This document shows positions 1-7,935 of a stretch of 64,000 nucleotides of DNA, piece after piece (the stretch's first letter is position 1; every line of letters begins with the position of its first letter). The position numbers and the translations under genes are program-made. The notes under the pieces are model-generated. The model was not told the origin of the DNA and did not search any database. It saw only the letters and a program-made list of their open reading frames with translations. The DNA is taken from assembly GCA_035525225.1 (NCBI GenBank), contig DATLFA010000090.1:44172-108171 (forward strand). Reading direction: 5' to 3'. The stretch is from DATLFA01 sp035525225. GTDB taxonomy: Bacteria > Actinomycetota > Acidimicrobiia > Acidimicrobiales > WLNW01.

Positions 1-205
1 ACCTCTTCGATCCGGTCCAGTTTGGCGGCGCGGTTCGGGTCGGGTCTTGGCCGTCTCGACGATGAAGCCCTCAACGTCAGTCGTTATCTGGCGGGGCCGG
101 CACCCGCCCACTGAGGGTCCAGCGATCGCATCCCCAGCTTGTTGAACCGGTGAATCATTTCGCGGACCCGGTTCTGCCTTCTTTCGTGAACGTTGACCAG
201 CGTCA
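1..205 (-). pseudogene. IS630-family transposase N-terminal remnant
   Basis: The minus strand, read from about 205 down to 1, gives a helix-turn-helix segment with the sequence REMIHRFNKLGMRSLDPQW, which resembles the N-terminal DNA-binding region of IS630-type transposases. After QW the reading continues only in another frame (PRQITTDVEGFIVETAKTRP), so at least one frameshift is present, and no start codon belongs to it. The rest lies beyond the left edge. It is a decayed insertion-sequence fragment. Family assignment is from motif memory only. Confidence 0.55.
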
Positions 206-270
206 ACAGTGGGCAGATTTCCAAAGACAGATGCCCGATGGACGCGGAAAGTGTCCCTGCGGGGACGCAT

Positions 271-300
271 TTGCGCGCGCGAACGCGCGCATACGCGCGC
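271..300. repeat. Alternating GC tracts
   Basis: Three GCGCGC tracts lie side by side, separated by short A/T-containing spacers, just upstream of the MerR-type promoter. This is simple low-complexity alternating purine-pyrimidine sequence. No function can be assigned. Confidence 0.4.
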
Positions 301-316
301 TCGGGCCGGCTCTGAC

Positions 317-340
317 TTGACTCTCACGTAGGGTGAAAGT
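317..340 (+). promoter_or_regulatory. MerR-type promoter with operator dyad
   Basis: TTGACT at 317-322 looks like a -35 box. It overlaps a near-perfect dyad: ACTCTCAC at 320-327 and GTGAAAGT at 333-340 match in 7 of 8 positions as an inverted repeat with a 5-base spacer. MerR regulators typically bind dyads of this shape in the unusually long spacer of their own promoter. The gene directly downstream (start 355) is a MerR regulator, so autoregulation is likely. Confidence 0.5.
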
Positions 341-354
341 GGAGAGTGGGCGCG

Positions 355-1392
355 ATGTCGACCGTGAGGGCGCACCCCTGTTTGTGTGTGGACGATGTCG
401 TCCGTTCGATCGTCTTCTATCGCTTGCTACTCGGCCTCGACGTCTGTGTCGACGTCGGATGGTACGCGGAGGTTGCCGCTGGGGTAGAGAACACGGCGAT
501 GGTCGCCTTCGTGCAGCGGGGTCACGCGAGCGTTCCGTCCGGCTTCGATGCCGTTTCGCCGCGAGCTCGTCGCCGGCCGCCGGCGGTGGCGATGAGCCCA
601 CCGCGACTGACGATCGGCGAATTCTCGCGGCTCTGCCGGCTGACCGTCGTCACTCTGCGCCACTACGAACGGGTGGGCCTGCTGATGCCGGCCGAGGTCG
701 ATTCAGCGACGGGCTATCGCTATTACCGTGCCGAACAGGTCGCCACCGCGTTGCAGATCGGCATGTTGCGGTCGCTCGACGTACCGATCACGGACCTGCG
801 CTCGTTCGTGGAAGGCTCGGTGAGCCTCGACGAGTTGCTGGCCGCGCAACGGCGGCGGCTGGCGTCGCAACTACGCGAGCAGCAGCGGATGATCGATGTC
901 ATCGATGCGCTCGCGGCGGGCGCGGCGCCGCCGCCCTTCGAGGTCACGCGCGGTATCGAGCCCGAGCGTCGCGCGGCCGGGCTGACGATCGCGACCTCGT
1001 GGGCGCGTGTCGAGCAAGCCACGCAGCACGGCTTGGCGCGGGTGGCGGTTTCACTGCGGCGCGCCGGCATCGAGCCCGGCGCGGTGACCGGTGCGCTGTT
1101 CCCGATCACGCCGAGCGAACGGATGACCGTCACCGTCTTCGTGGCGGTCGATGATGTCGATGCTCATCGGCCGTTGGCGCCGGTTGGGTTGCCGAGCGTC
1201 GACGCGGTCAGCACGGTCCACCGCGGCGATCACCGTTTGCTGGGCCACGCCTACCACGCGCTGCTCGGCCAGGTCGCGGCCGCTGGACTCGAGGCCACTG
1301 GGCCGGCACGCGAGTACTACCTCGACGGAGGTGCTGAAGGTGTCGCGTGTACGCGCCTCGTCATCCCCATCCGGGCACATCGACGCGGGTGA
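355..1392 (+). CDS. VOC (glyoxalase-like) segment fused to MerR-GyrI-like regulator
   Basis: Transcriptional regulator of 345 residues. ATG 355 follows a GGAGAG ribosome site; a GTG at 346 is an alternative. Residues 1-75 resemble the first half of a VOC/bleomycin-resistance domain (VDDVVRSIVFYRLLLGLDV). Residues from about 86 are a MerR winged helix (TIGEFSRLCRLTVVTLRHYERVGLL, shortened here: IGEFSR, LRHYERVGLL, GYRYY), then a coiled-coil linker, then a GyrI-like ligand domain to the end. A free-standing MerR start (ATG 592) also exists. The VOC part is too short to be a complete enzyme domain. The 3' end overlaps the convergent SMP-30 gene by 32 bp. Confidence 0.75.
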   Translation: MSTVRAHPCLCVDDVVRSIVFYRLLLGLDVCVDVGWYAEVAAGVENTAMVAFVQRGHASVPSGFDAVSPRARRRPPAVAMSPPRLTIGEFSRLCRLTVVTLRHYERVGLLMPAEVDSATGYRYYRAEQVATALQIGMLRSLDVPITDLRSFVEGSVSLDELLAAQRRRLASQLREQQRMIDVIDALAAGAAPPPFEVTRGIEPERRAAGLTIATSWARVEQATQHGLARVAVSLRRAGIEPGAVTGALFPITPSERMTVTVFVAVDDVDAHRPLAPVGLPSVDAVSTVHRGDHRLLGHAYHALLGQVAAAGLEATGPAREYYLDGGAEGVACTRLVIPIRAHRRG

Positions 1393-2239
1393 CCCACACT
1401 TCGCCGCTGGCCTCGCTCGTGACATCCGAGTTGCGGTCGCTGCCCATGCGGTTGATGTTGGCAACGCTGTTGCGACCCGTGACGGCGAACAGTGAATGGC
1501 CGTCGTGGCCACCGAGCGCACACGCGACCGCCCACTGGTCGGGGGCGATGGCAATCGTCTGCGACACGCGACCGCCTTCGTGAACACGGACGAACTCGGC
1601 GTTCGCCGGCGAACCGAACCAGATCGCACCCTCGGCATCGCGACAGATGCCGTCGGGAGAGCGACCGGGTACTTCGGCGAAGACACGCCGGTCGCGTAGC
1701 GATCCGTCGTCGTCGATCGTGAAGGCCAGCAGCCGTGCCTGGCTCGTTTCGGCGACGATCAGCGTCGAGCCGTCCGGCGTCACGACGCTGCCGTTGGGCG
1801 ACTGCATCGCGTCGGCCGCGACGCGCACCTCGCCCTCGGGCGTCGCCAAGATGACCGCGTCGAGGGGCGCCTCGTGCCCACCGCCGGGATTGCGCGCGCC
1901 GACGTACGCATAGCCCCGTTGATCGACGACCATGTCGTTGAGAAAGCCTTGGCAGTACGCCGAGAGATCGGCGTGGACCGTGGGCGCGCCGCGACCGAAA
2001 CGCAGCAGGCACCGGTCGAGCATCGAAACGACCAGCGCATCGCCGTCGGGGAGATGACCCAGGCCGGAGACACGATCGCCGAACGGGTGGCGGGCGATCT
2101 CGGTGCCCGACTCGTCGTAGCGCACGACGCAGTGTGCGTGGATGTCGGACACCCACAGGCTGTCGTCGTGCCAGCGTGGTGCCTCGGGGAAGGTTAGCCC
2201 GTCGACGAGCCGATGAAGACGCGATTGCGATTCGTTCAC
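1361..2239 (-). CDS. SMP-30/gluconolactonase family protein
   Basis: Predicted cytoplasmic six-bladed beta-propeller of 292 residues starting at GTG. The SMP-30 signature is visible: FPEAPRWHDDSLWVSDI near the N-terminus (metal-binding Glu in PEAPRW), LNDMVVDQRG, SPNGSVVTPDGSTLIVAETS (metal-binding Asn) and PDGICRDAEGAIWFGS (catalytic Asp). Family members hydrolyse sugar lactones or related esters with a divalent metal. Substrate is unknown. It is divergent from the enoyl-CoA hydratase and convergent with the MerR gene. Confidence 0.8.
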   Translation of the reverse strand: MNESQSRLHRLVDGLTFPEAPRWHDDSLWVSDIHAHCVVRYDESGTEIARHPFGDRVSGLGHLPDGDALVVSMLDRCLLRFGRGAPTVHADLSAYCQGFLNDMVVDQRGYAYVGARNPGGGHEAPLDAVILATPEGEVRVAADAMQSPNGSVVTPDGSTLIVAETSQARLLAFTIDDDGSLRDRRVFAEVPGRSPDGICRDAEGAIWFGSPANAEFVRVHEGGRVSQTIAIAPDQWAVACALGGHDGHSLFAVTGRNSVANINRMGSDRNSDVTSEASGEVWVTRVDVPGWG

Positions 2240-2351
2240 GCGGGCACTCTATGCGAGTGCGCGACCGTGGTCGATCGAGCGGCCAAGCGAGGCGCGCTGG
2301 GTGACAGAATCCGACCGGGGCCAACGGGGCTCGATTTTACTGGAGGGGCAC

Positions 2352-3227
2352 GTGTCGTACGAGACCATCACCTACGAGGCGCGCGACCACGTCGCGACGA
2401 TCACGCTCAACCGGCCTGAGCAGATGAACACCATCGGCGTCGACATGATCCACGATCTCGTCGACGCGATCGAGCGCGTCGATGCCGATGACGACGTTCG
2501 CTGCGCGGTCGTGACCGGTGCCGGCAGGGTCTTTTGCGCCGGTGCGGATCTGTCCAAGCGCGAAGACACCTTCGTGGTCGACAAGTACGACAACGAGTTC
2601 GTCGCGGCGCGCGACGGTGCCTGCGCGGTCGCGCTCGCTCTCTACAACAGCCCCAAGCCGTTCGTGGCGGCGATCAATGGTTCCGCGGTGGGGTTTGGCC
2701 TCACGTTGACGTTGCCCATGGACATTCGCATCTGTGCCGAAAACGCCAAGCTCGGCTTCGTCTTCTCGCGGCGCGGCATGATCATCGACGCGGCTGCGAG
2801 TTGGTTCCTGCCGCGCATCGTCTCGATGTCATGGGCCGCGGATTGGGCCTATTCGGGCCGTATGTTCTCGGCCGACGAAGCGCTACGCGCCGGGCTGGTG
2901 CGCGAGCTGCATCCTGCCGACGCCGTGTTGCCCGCGGCGCACGCTCTCGCCGGCGAGATCGCCGCGGCCAGCCCGGTGTCGGTCTCGTTCACCAAGGCCT
3001 TGCTATGGAGGGCATCGACGGCACCATCTCCGCGGCTCGCGCTCGATCTCGATTCGGCGGCGCTGAGAGAGCTCGGCACTCGGCCCGACTGCGCCGAGGG
3101 CGTGCAGGCGTTCCTAGAGCGGCGCCCACCGCGATTCACGAGCAAGGTCAGCACCGAAATGCCGGCCGTCTACGGGTGGTGGCAGCGCGACGATGACGGC
3201 GGTCGGTCACCAACGCGCGTCGAGTGA
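2352..3227 (+). CDS. Enoyl-CoA hydratase/isomerase family protein
   Basis: Crotonase-fold protein of 291 residues. GTG 2352 was chosen because GGAGG stands 5 bases upstream and the family N-terminus (YETITYEARDHVATITLNRP) begins there. The oxyanion-hole segments are seen: GRVFCAGADL and INGSAVGFGLTLTLPMDIRI. In place of the two catalytic glutamates of true hydratases the sequence has GFGLTLTL and RRGMIIDAAASW, so the reaction may not be hydration. It probably acts on an acyl-CoA in fatty acid or side-chain beta-oxidation. It overlaps the convergent SDR by 21 bp. Confidence 0.85.
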   Translation: MSYETITYEARDHVATITLNRPEQMNTIGVDMIHDLVDAIERVDADDDVRCAVVTGAGRVFCAGADLSKREDTFVVDKYDNEFVAARDGACAVALALYNSPKPFVAAINGSAVGFGLTLTLPMDIRICAENAKLGFVFSRRGMIIDAAASWFLPRIVSMSWAADWAYSGRMFSADEALRAGLVRELHPADAVLPAAHALAGEIAAASPVSVSFTKALLWRASTAPSPRLALDLDSAALRELGTRPDCAEGVQAFLERRPPRFTSKVSTEMPAVYGWWQRDDDGGRSPTRVE

Positions 3228-4070
3228 GCCGGAGTGACCGCTCTCGTCGTAGGAATGGGGGTGGCCGTCGGCGCCGCCCCAGTACCACGGCTGGTTGGCG
3301 GTGGCGCCGCCTTCGATGAGGTACGTCTGCCCGGTGACGTAGCGGGATTCGTCCGACGCCAGGAATGCGGCGAGCGCGGCGATGTCCTCTGGTGTGCCCG
3401 GCTCGTCGACGAGGCGACTGCGCGCGAGGATGTCGAGCTTCGTCGGGCCGACGTTGCGCCGCGCGGCTTCGGTCATCACAAAGCCGGTCGCGATCGTGTT
3501 GCAGCGGATGCCCCGCTCGGCGTGGCTCACTGCGATCGAGCGCGTCAAAGCGTGAAGTGCCGCCTTGGACGAGCTGTAGGCCGTGTAGTTGACGTCGCCC
3601 CGCAACGCGGACGTCGATGACACGTTGAGGATCACGCCGCGCCCCGCAGTGCGGATCATGATCGGGATGGCGTGCTTACAGGTCATCATCGGGCCACGGA
3701 CATTGACGTCGTAGGTTCGGTCCCACACCGCCATCGGTGTAGAGACGACGTCGCCGTCGTCGGGCGACGCGGCGTTGAACGCAACCGCGTTGTTGACGAC
3801 GATGTCGAGGCGGCCGCGCTGCCCGACCCACGCGTCGAGTGCCGCGATCGTCGCGTCGCCGTCGGCGATATCGACAAGCGAGAACGTCACCTTCGTACTC
3901 TCGTCGCGGCCCGGCGCCGTCAGAGCGTCGGCGGTGGCCTCACCGGCCACGGCATCGATGTCGAGGATGAGTACCGACGCGCCTTCCGCGACGAATCGCT
4001 CCGCGATCGCTCGTCCGATGCCGTTGGCCGCACCCGTGACCACGGCCACCCGACCATCGAGGCGTCTCAC
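3207..4070 (-). CDS. SDR family oxidoreductase
   Basis: Short-chain dehydrogenase of 287 residues. GTG 4070 forms a GTGA overlap with the stop of the SEC-C gene, implying translational coupling. The Rossmann motif is TGAANGIG; NNAV follows; the catalytic Ser is in LNVSSTSALRG and the YxxxK pair in YTAYSSSKAAL; the C-terminal GQTYLIEGG is typical. It oxidises or reduces a hydroxyl/carbonyl substrate with NAD(P). Substrate is unknown; the neighbours (enoyl-CoA hydratase, nitronate monooxygenase) suggest catabolism. Confidence 0.85.
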   Translation of the reverse strand: MRRLDGRVAVVTGAANGIGRAIAERFVAEGASVLILDIDAVAGEATADALTAPGRDESTKVTFSLVDIADGDATIAALDAWVGQRGRLDIVVNNAVAFNAASPDDGDVVSTPMAVWDRTYDVNVRGPMMTCKHAIPIMIRTAGRGVILNVSSTSALRGDVNYTAYSSSKAALHALTRSIAVSHAERGIRCNTIATGFVMTEAARRNVGPTKLDILARSRLVDEPGTPEDIAALAAFLASDESRYVTGQTYLIEGGATANQPWYWGGADGHPHSYDESGHSGSLDARW

Positions 4071-4567
4071 TTGAGATGACACTGTTTGTACTTTCTGCCT
4101 GAGCCGCAAGGGCATGGATCGTTACGTCCGATCGGTTTCGATCGTCCGTAGGTGTCGCTGATCGCGGTGCGCACGCTGGCGGCCGGTACACGGCCCCGCA
4201 GCGCCGCGTCGTCGATGGCGCCTTCGGGGGTCGTTCCCGAAGACTCGTCGTCGAGCAGGTAGATCGCCGTGCTGGCGGTGTTGCGCACTTCGCTCAGCCA
4301 GGTCTCGTTCAGCGGCGGGAGTGGCGCCCGGAACAGCCCTTCGCCGAGCGGATTCAACAACACGACGTGGTCGGCGCGCACCTCGCACACCCATCCCACG
4401 GCGTGGCTGAGTTGCGCGTCGGCCGCGCTGATCCCGGTGGTCGTCGGCCAGTCGGCGGGGGGCGCGACGGCCGCGCAGAAGACGAGGGCCGCTCGCGGCG
4501 AGGTGGTCGCGCGGAGGAACGGCACGCAGCTGGCCTGGCCCCCACTGCCGCCGGGTCGGATTCTCAC
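4067..4567 (-). CDS. SEC-C metal-binding motif protein
   Basis: Protein of 166 residues with a C-terminal SEC-C motif, NDPCPCGSGRKYKQCH, which binds zinc in SecA and in many small proteins. The N-terminal 140 residues contain no motif I recognise. The start is uncertain: ATG 4567 leaves only 34 bp to the divergent nitronate monooxygenase. The stop overlaps the SDR start (GTGA), so the two genes form one transcription unit. Confidence 0.6.
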   Translation of the reverse strand: MRIRPGGSGGQASCVPFLRATTSPRAALVFCAAVAPPADWPTTTGISAADAQLSHAVGWVCEVRADHVVLLNPLGEGLFRAPLPPLNETWLSEVRNTASTAIYLLDDESSGTTPEGAIDDAALRGRVPAASVRTAISDTYGRSKPIGRNDPCPCGSGRKYKQCHLK

Positions 4568-4601
4568 CGGTCGAGGATACGCCGATCTATCGTTGGCCCG
4601 C

Positions 4602-5573
4602 GTGCACGAAACAGCGGCTCACATCCGAACCCGCATGACCGAGGCGTGGGCCATCGACCACCCGGTGATGAGCGCGGGCATGGGGCACCTCGCGGTGCCG
4701 CGTCTGGTGGCCGCGGTGTCGGCGGCCGGTGGGCTGGGTGTCCTGGCCACTTCGACATTGACGCCCGACGAAGTCCGTGACTCGATCCGCGAAGTGCGCG
4801 GGCTCACGAACGCGCCGTTCGGCGCGAACATCCTGATGCGGTCCGACCACGCAAGCGCGATCGCGTCGGTGGTCGTCGACGAATGCGTACCCGTCGTCAA
4901 CCTCGCGCTCGGCATCGACGCCGATCTCGTCGCCGCGGTGCATCGTTACGGCGGCAAGGTCGTCAGCACGGTCACGACCTTGCGCCATGCGCACAAGGCC
5001 GAAGCGTGCGGCGCGGACGCGCTCATCGCGACCGGCCACGAGGCCGGAGGCCACGGCGGTGACCTTTCGACGATGGTGCTCGTGCCGCTGCTCGTTCACC
5101 ATGTCGCGGTACCCGTGATCGCTGCCGGTGGCTTCAGCGACGGAGCAGGCCTCGCCGCCGCGCTGATGCTCGGAGCGGAGGGCATCTCGATGGGATCACG
5201 GTTCGCGCTGAGCGCCGAGAGCCCAATTCATCCGCGTGTGCGCGAGCTGTTGTCGGCCGCGGGCGCATCCGACACGATCGTCACCGATCAGATCGACGGC
5301 TTGCCCTCGCGGGTACTACGCACGGAGTTGTCGCTCGCGATCGCCGCATCGAGTGGCTACGGGGCGGGCAACGCGGAGGGCAAGGTGTCGCCGGGCCGTG
5401 ACACATTCGCGGCGTTGCGTCGGGGCGACCTCGACCGGGGTGTCGTCGCGATCGGGCAAGTCGTGGGTGCGATCCACGACACGCTCACGTGCGCAGAGAT
5501 CATTCAGCGCACGGTGAGTGATGCGCGCGAACTCATCGCGAGTCGCGCCGGTGCATTCATACAACCGATTTGA
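4602..5573 (+). CDS. Nitronate monooxygenase-like flavin oxidoreductase
   Basis: TIM-barrel FMN enzyme of 323 residues (2-nitropropane dioxygenase/NPD family). GTG 4602 gives the usual family N-terminus (TEAWAIDHPVMSAGMGHLA). Visible motifs are GGLGVLATSTLTPDEV, PFGANILM, GADALIATGHEAGGHGG (the His of the EAGGH motif) and PVIAAGGFSDGAGLAAALMLGAEGISMGSRF for FMN phosphate binding. Family enzymes oxidise nitronates or act as NAD(P)H:quinone or enoyl reductases. It is convergent with the amidohydrolase, with a 17-bp overlap. Confidence 0.85.
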   Translation: MHETAAHIRTRMTEAWAIDHPVMSAGMGHLAVPRLVAAVSAAGGLGVLATSTLTPDEVRDSIREVRGLTNAPFGANILMRSDHASAIASVVVDECVPVVNLALGIDADLVAAVHRYGGKVVSTVTTLRHAHKAEACGADALIATGHEAGGHGGDLSTMVLVPLLVHHVAVPVIAAGGFSDGAGLAAALMLGAEGISMGSRFALSAESPIHPRVRELLSAAGASDTIVTDQIDGLPSRVLRTELSLAIAASSGYGAGNAEGKVSPGRDTFAALRRGDLDRGVVAIGQVVGAIHDTLTCAEIIQRTVSDARELIASRAGAFIQPI

Positions 5574-6768
5574 GCAGTGCCTCGTTGGGATGCTCCGGCA
5601 GTTCGGTGAGCGGCTGCGCGAGTTCGGCGACGGTTGGCCCCACCTTCTTCGCGTAGGGCTCGAGCGCGCCGAGGTCGAAGCCGTAGAGGCGCGCCGCGTT
5701 GCCGGCGAGGATCTGTTGCAGCTCGTCTCTCGGCGTGTCGTGGAACAGCTGGCGCAGGTGCTCGCGGGTGAACGGATAAGTGCCCTCGTCGTGTGGGTAG
5801 TCGCTGCCCCACATGAAGCGCTCGACACCGAGGATGTCGCGAGCCGCGGCGTCATCGGGTCCAGGTTGGCTCACTCCGACCCAGCAGTTTTGTTGGAAGT
5901 ACTCCGTCGCCGACTTCGGCAACACGTGCTCGTCGCTATAGCGCAGCTCGCCCTGGCGTCCGGCGCGCGCACGCGCGAACAAGTTGTCCATGTTGCGGAT
6001 GAGCCCCGGCAACCAGGCGCAACCCATCTCGGTCATCACGAACTTGAGCCGGGGGAAACGCTCGAACACACCCGAGAGCAGCAGATGGACGAACGGGCGC
6101 TGGCCGTAGAAGCTGACTTCACTCGCATACAACAGGTCGGCCACCGGATCCTTGCCGTAGTTCGGCGAGCCGGTGCCACCGTGGGCGTTGAGGGGAATGT
6201 CGAGCTCTTGCATCTCGGCCCACACCCGGTCATAGGCCTTGCTGTAGAGCGGCTTCAGCCAGGTGACGTCGGGGGGAATCGTGGGCATCAGCGCGCCGCC
6301 GCGCAAGTCGTGCTTCTTGATGAACCGCAGATCTTTGATCGCGTCGTCGATGTTGTTGACGAATATCTGGCCGATGCCGGCGCGGCGCTCGGGACATTCG
6401 GCGACGAAGTCGACGAGCCAACGGTTGTGGGCGCGAATGCCCGCGAGGCGATGTTCGTATTCTTCGGGCTTGGGCGGACGCGCGAACAGCACGAAGCTCG
6501 GAAAGAACGGGGGCACGGTGTTCGGGAACAACACCTCGGCGACGACCCCGTCGGACTCTTGCTGCTGCCAACGCACCACGGTGTCCCAGTTGCGCGCGCG
6601 ACGGTTGTCGCGAAGGTCTTTGAACGGGTTCTTGTACTTGCCCCGCCACGCATCGAAGTCGTCGTGGAACTTCGATTCGAGATGCTCGCGGTACTGGGCG
6701 TGCGAGCCACCGCAATGGCTGTCTGCCGTGATGATCGTGTACCGGTCGGTGGCCTGTGTGACGGTCAT
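5557..6768 (-). CDS. Amidohydrolase-family (amidohydrolase_2) protein
   Basis: Metal-dependent TIM-barrel hydrolase/decarboxylase of 403 residues. ATG 6768 follows a strong GGGGGAGG ribosome site. ITADSHCGG near the N-terminus is the metal-binding D-x-H position; PLNAHGGTG, FPRLKFVMTEMGCAWLP and FMWGSDYPHDEGTYP are the later metal and catalytic segments. The family includes 2-amino-3-carboxymuconate-semialdehyde decarboxylase-like enzymes; substrate unknown. It is transcribed divergently from an SDR across a region rich in inverted repeats. Confidence 0.8.
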   Translation of the reverse strand: MTVTQATDRYTIITADSHCGGSHAQYREHLESKFHDDFDAWRGKYKNPFKDLRDNRRARNWDTVVRWQQQESDGVVAEVLFPNTVPPFFPSFVLFARPPKPEEYEHRLAGIRAHNRWLVDFVAECPERRAGIGQIFVNNIDDAIKDLRFIKKHDLRGGALMPTIPPDVTWLKPLYSKAYDRVWAEMQELDIPLNAHGGTGSPNYGKDPVADLLYASEVSFYGQRPFVHLLLSGVFERFPRLKFVMTEMGCAWLPGLIRNMDNLFARARAGRQGELRYSDEHVLPKSATEYFQQNCWVGVSQPGPDDAAARDILGVERFMWGSDYPHDEGTYPFTREHLRQLFHDTPRDELQQILAGNAARLYGFDLGALEPYAKKVGPTVAELAQPLTELPEHPNEALLKSVV

Positions 6769-6795
6769 CGTGCCTCCCCCGACAAACTCGTTCTT

Positions 6796-6839
6796 GTGGT
6801 GTTCTACACCTATATACACCTCTAGAACACCACTAGAAC
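6796..6839. promoter_or_regulatory. Candidate operator between divergent genes
   Basis: A perfect 11-bp inverted repeat, GTGGTGTTCTA at 6796-6806 and TAGAACACCAC at 6823-6833, flanks a 16-base AT-rich spacer containing TATATA. CTAGAAC occurs twice in direct orientation (6822-6828 and 6833-6839), and GAACGGTTGTTC at 6836-6847 is a further dyad. Such repeats in a divergent promoter suggest binding of a TetR-like regulator controlling the amidohydrolase and the SDR. No regulator gene is adjacent. Confidence 0.5.
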
Positions 6840-6898
6840 GGTTGTTCGATCCGCCCGCCTTCTAGTGTGACCGGCTACTCGATGACGGAAGGAAACGC

Positions 6899-7672
6899 GT
6901 GGACGCCAGCAAGTTCCGGTCGCTGTTCGATCTGAAGGGTCGCGTCGCGATCGTAACCGGGGGCACGCGCGGCATCGGGCGCGCAATCGCCGAAGGCCTC
7001 GTGCTCGCCGGCGCGAGTGTCGTCGTCGCGAGCCGCAAGGCAGAGGCGTGCGCCGAGACCCAGCAGGCTCTCGAGCGACTCGGCGGCGCGGCGTTGGCGC
7101 TGCCGGTGCACATGGGCGATGTCGAAGCACTCGAAGCGCTCGTGGCGCGCACCGTCGATCATTTCGGCCGACTCGACATCTTGATCAACAACGCGGCCAA
7201 CGGGCTCACTCAACCGATCGTCGGCATCACCCTCGACGCGTGGGAGAAGTCCTACGCGGTCAACCTCCGCGGCCCGGTGTTCCTGGCGAAGGCGGCGTAC
7301 CCGCATCTGGTCGACAGCGCGCACGCGGCAGTGGTGAACGTCCTCTCGGTGGGGGGCATCACGTATGCGCCGAGCATGGCGATGTACTCGGGAGCGAAGG
7401 CCGCGCTGTTGGCGTTCACCCGCAACATGGCCGCCGAATGGGCCGCGGACGGCATCCGCGTCAACGCGCTCGTGCCCGGCACCGTCGACACCGACATGAC
7501 GCGCAGCGGCGGGCCGGGGACGATCGAGCGCATGGCGGAGATCAGCTATCTCAAGCGGGTCGCGCACCCCGACGAAATGGTTGGGCCCGCGTTGTTGCTG
7601 GCGTCGGATGCGAGCAGCTATGTGACCGGCCAGATGATCGTCGCCGACGGTGGTTACGCCGTTGCGCGCTAG
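6899..7672 (+). CDS. SDR family oxidoreductase
   Basis: Short-chain dehydrogenase of 257 residues. The GTG start follows GGAAGGA. Motifs: TGGTRGIG cofactor loop, NNAA, catalytic Ser in VLSVGGI, YSGAKAA for Tyr/Lys, NALVPGTVDTDM and SYVTGQMIVADGGY at the C-terminus. The SRKAE segment after beta-2 suggests NADP(H) preference. It is probably co-regulated with the divergent amidohydrolase. It ends 2 bp before the convergent MoaD-like gene. Confidence 0.87.
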   Translation: MDASKFRSLFDLKGRVAIVTGGTRGIGRAIAEGLVLAGASVVVASRKAEACAETQQALERLGGAALALPVHMGDVEALEALVARTVDHFGRLDILINNAANGLTQPIVGITLDAWEKSYAVNLRGPVFLAKAAYPHLVDSAHAAVVNVLSVGGITYAPSMAMYSGAKAALLAFTRNMAAEWAADGIRVNALVPGTVDTDMTRSGGPGTIERMAEISYLKRVAHPDEMVGPALLLASDASSYVTGQMIVADGGYAVAR

Positions 7673-7674
7673 CG

Positions 7675-7935
7675 CTATCCGCCGGACAATGCCTGCATCA
7701 GCGTGACCTCATCGTCGGGGGCGACGGTGGTCGTCAGGTCGCGCACGAGGTCCTTGTTGACGAACACCTTCATGTGCGATCGCAGCCGGCCCTGTTCGTC
7801 GACCACGCGGAATCGCAGCCCGGGGAATTGCCGGTTGAGGTCGACGAGCACTGCGTCGACCGTCGCGCCGTTGGCCTCGACCACCGCTGCCTGCGCGGTG
7901 TACGAACGCAGCGGCGTCGGGATGCGCACGTTCAT
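7675..7935 (-). CDS. MoaD/ThiS-like sulfur-carrier protein
   Basis: Small beta-grasp protein of 86 residues ending in Gly-Gly (ALSGG), as needed for adenylation and thiocarboxylation in MoaD/ThiS carriers. The KVFVNKD segment and the acidic DDEVTLMQALSGG tail are typical. ATG 7935 overlaps the stop of the upstream propeller gene (ATGA), so translation is coupled. No E1-like enzyme is next to it; its partner is unknown. Confidence 0.8.
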   Translation of the reverse strand: MNVRIPTPLRSYTAQAAVVEANGATVDAVLVDLNRQFPGLRFRVVDEQGRLRSHMKVFVNKDLVRDLTTTVAPDDEVTLMQALSGG

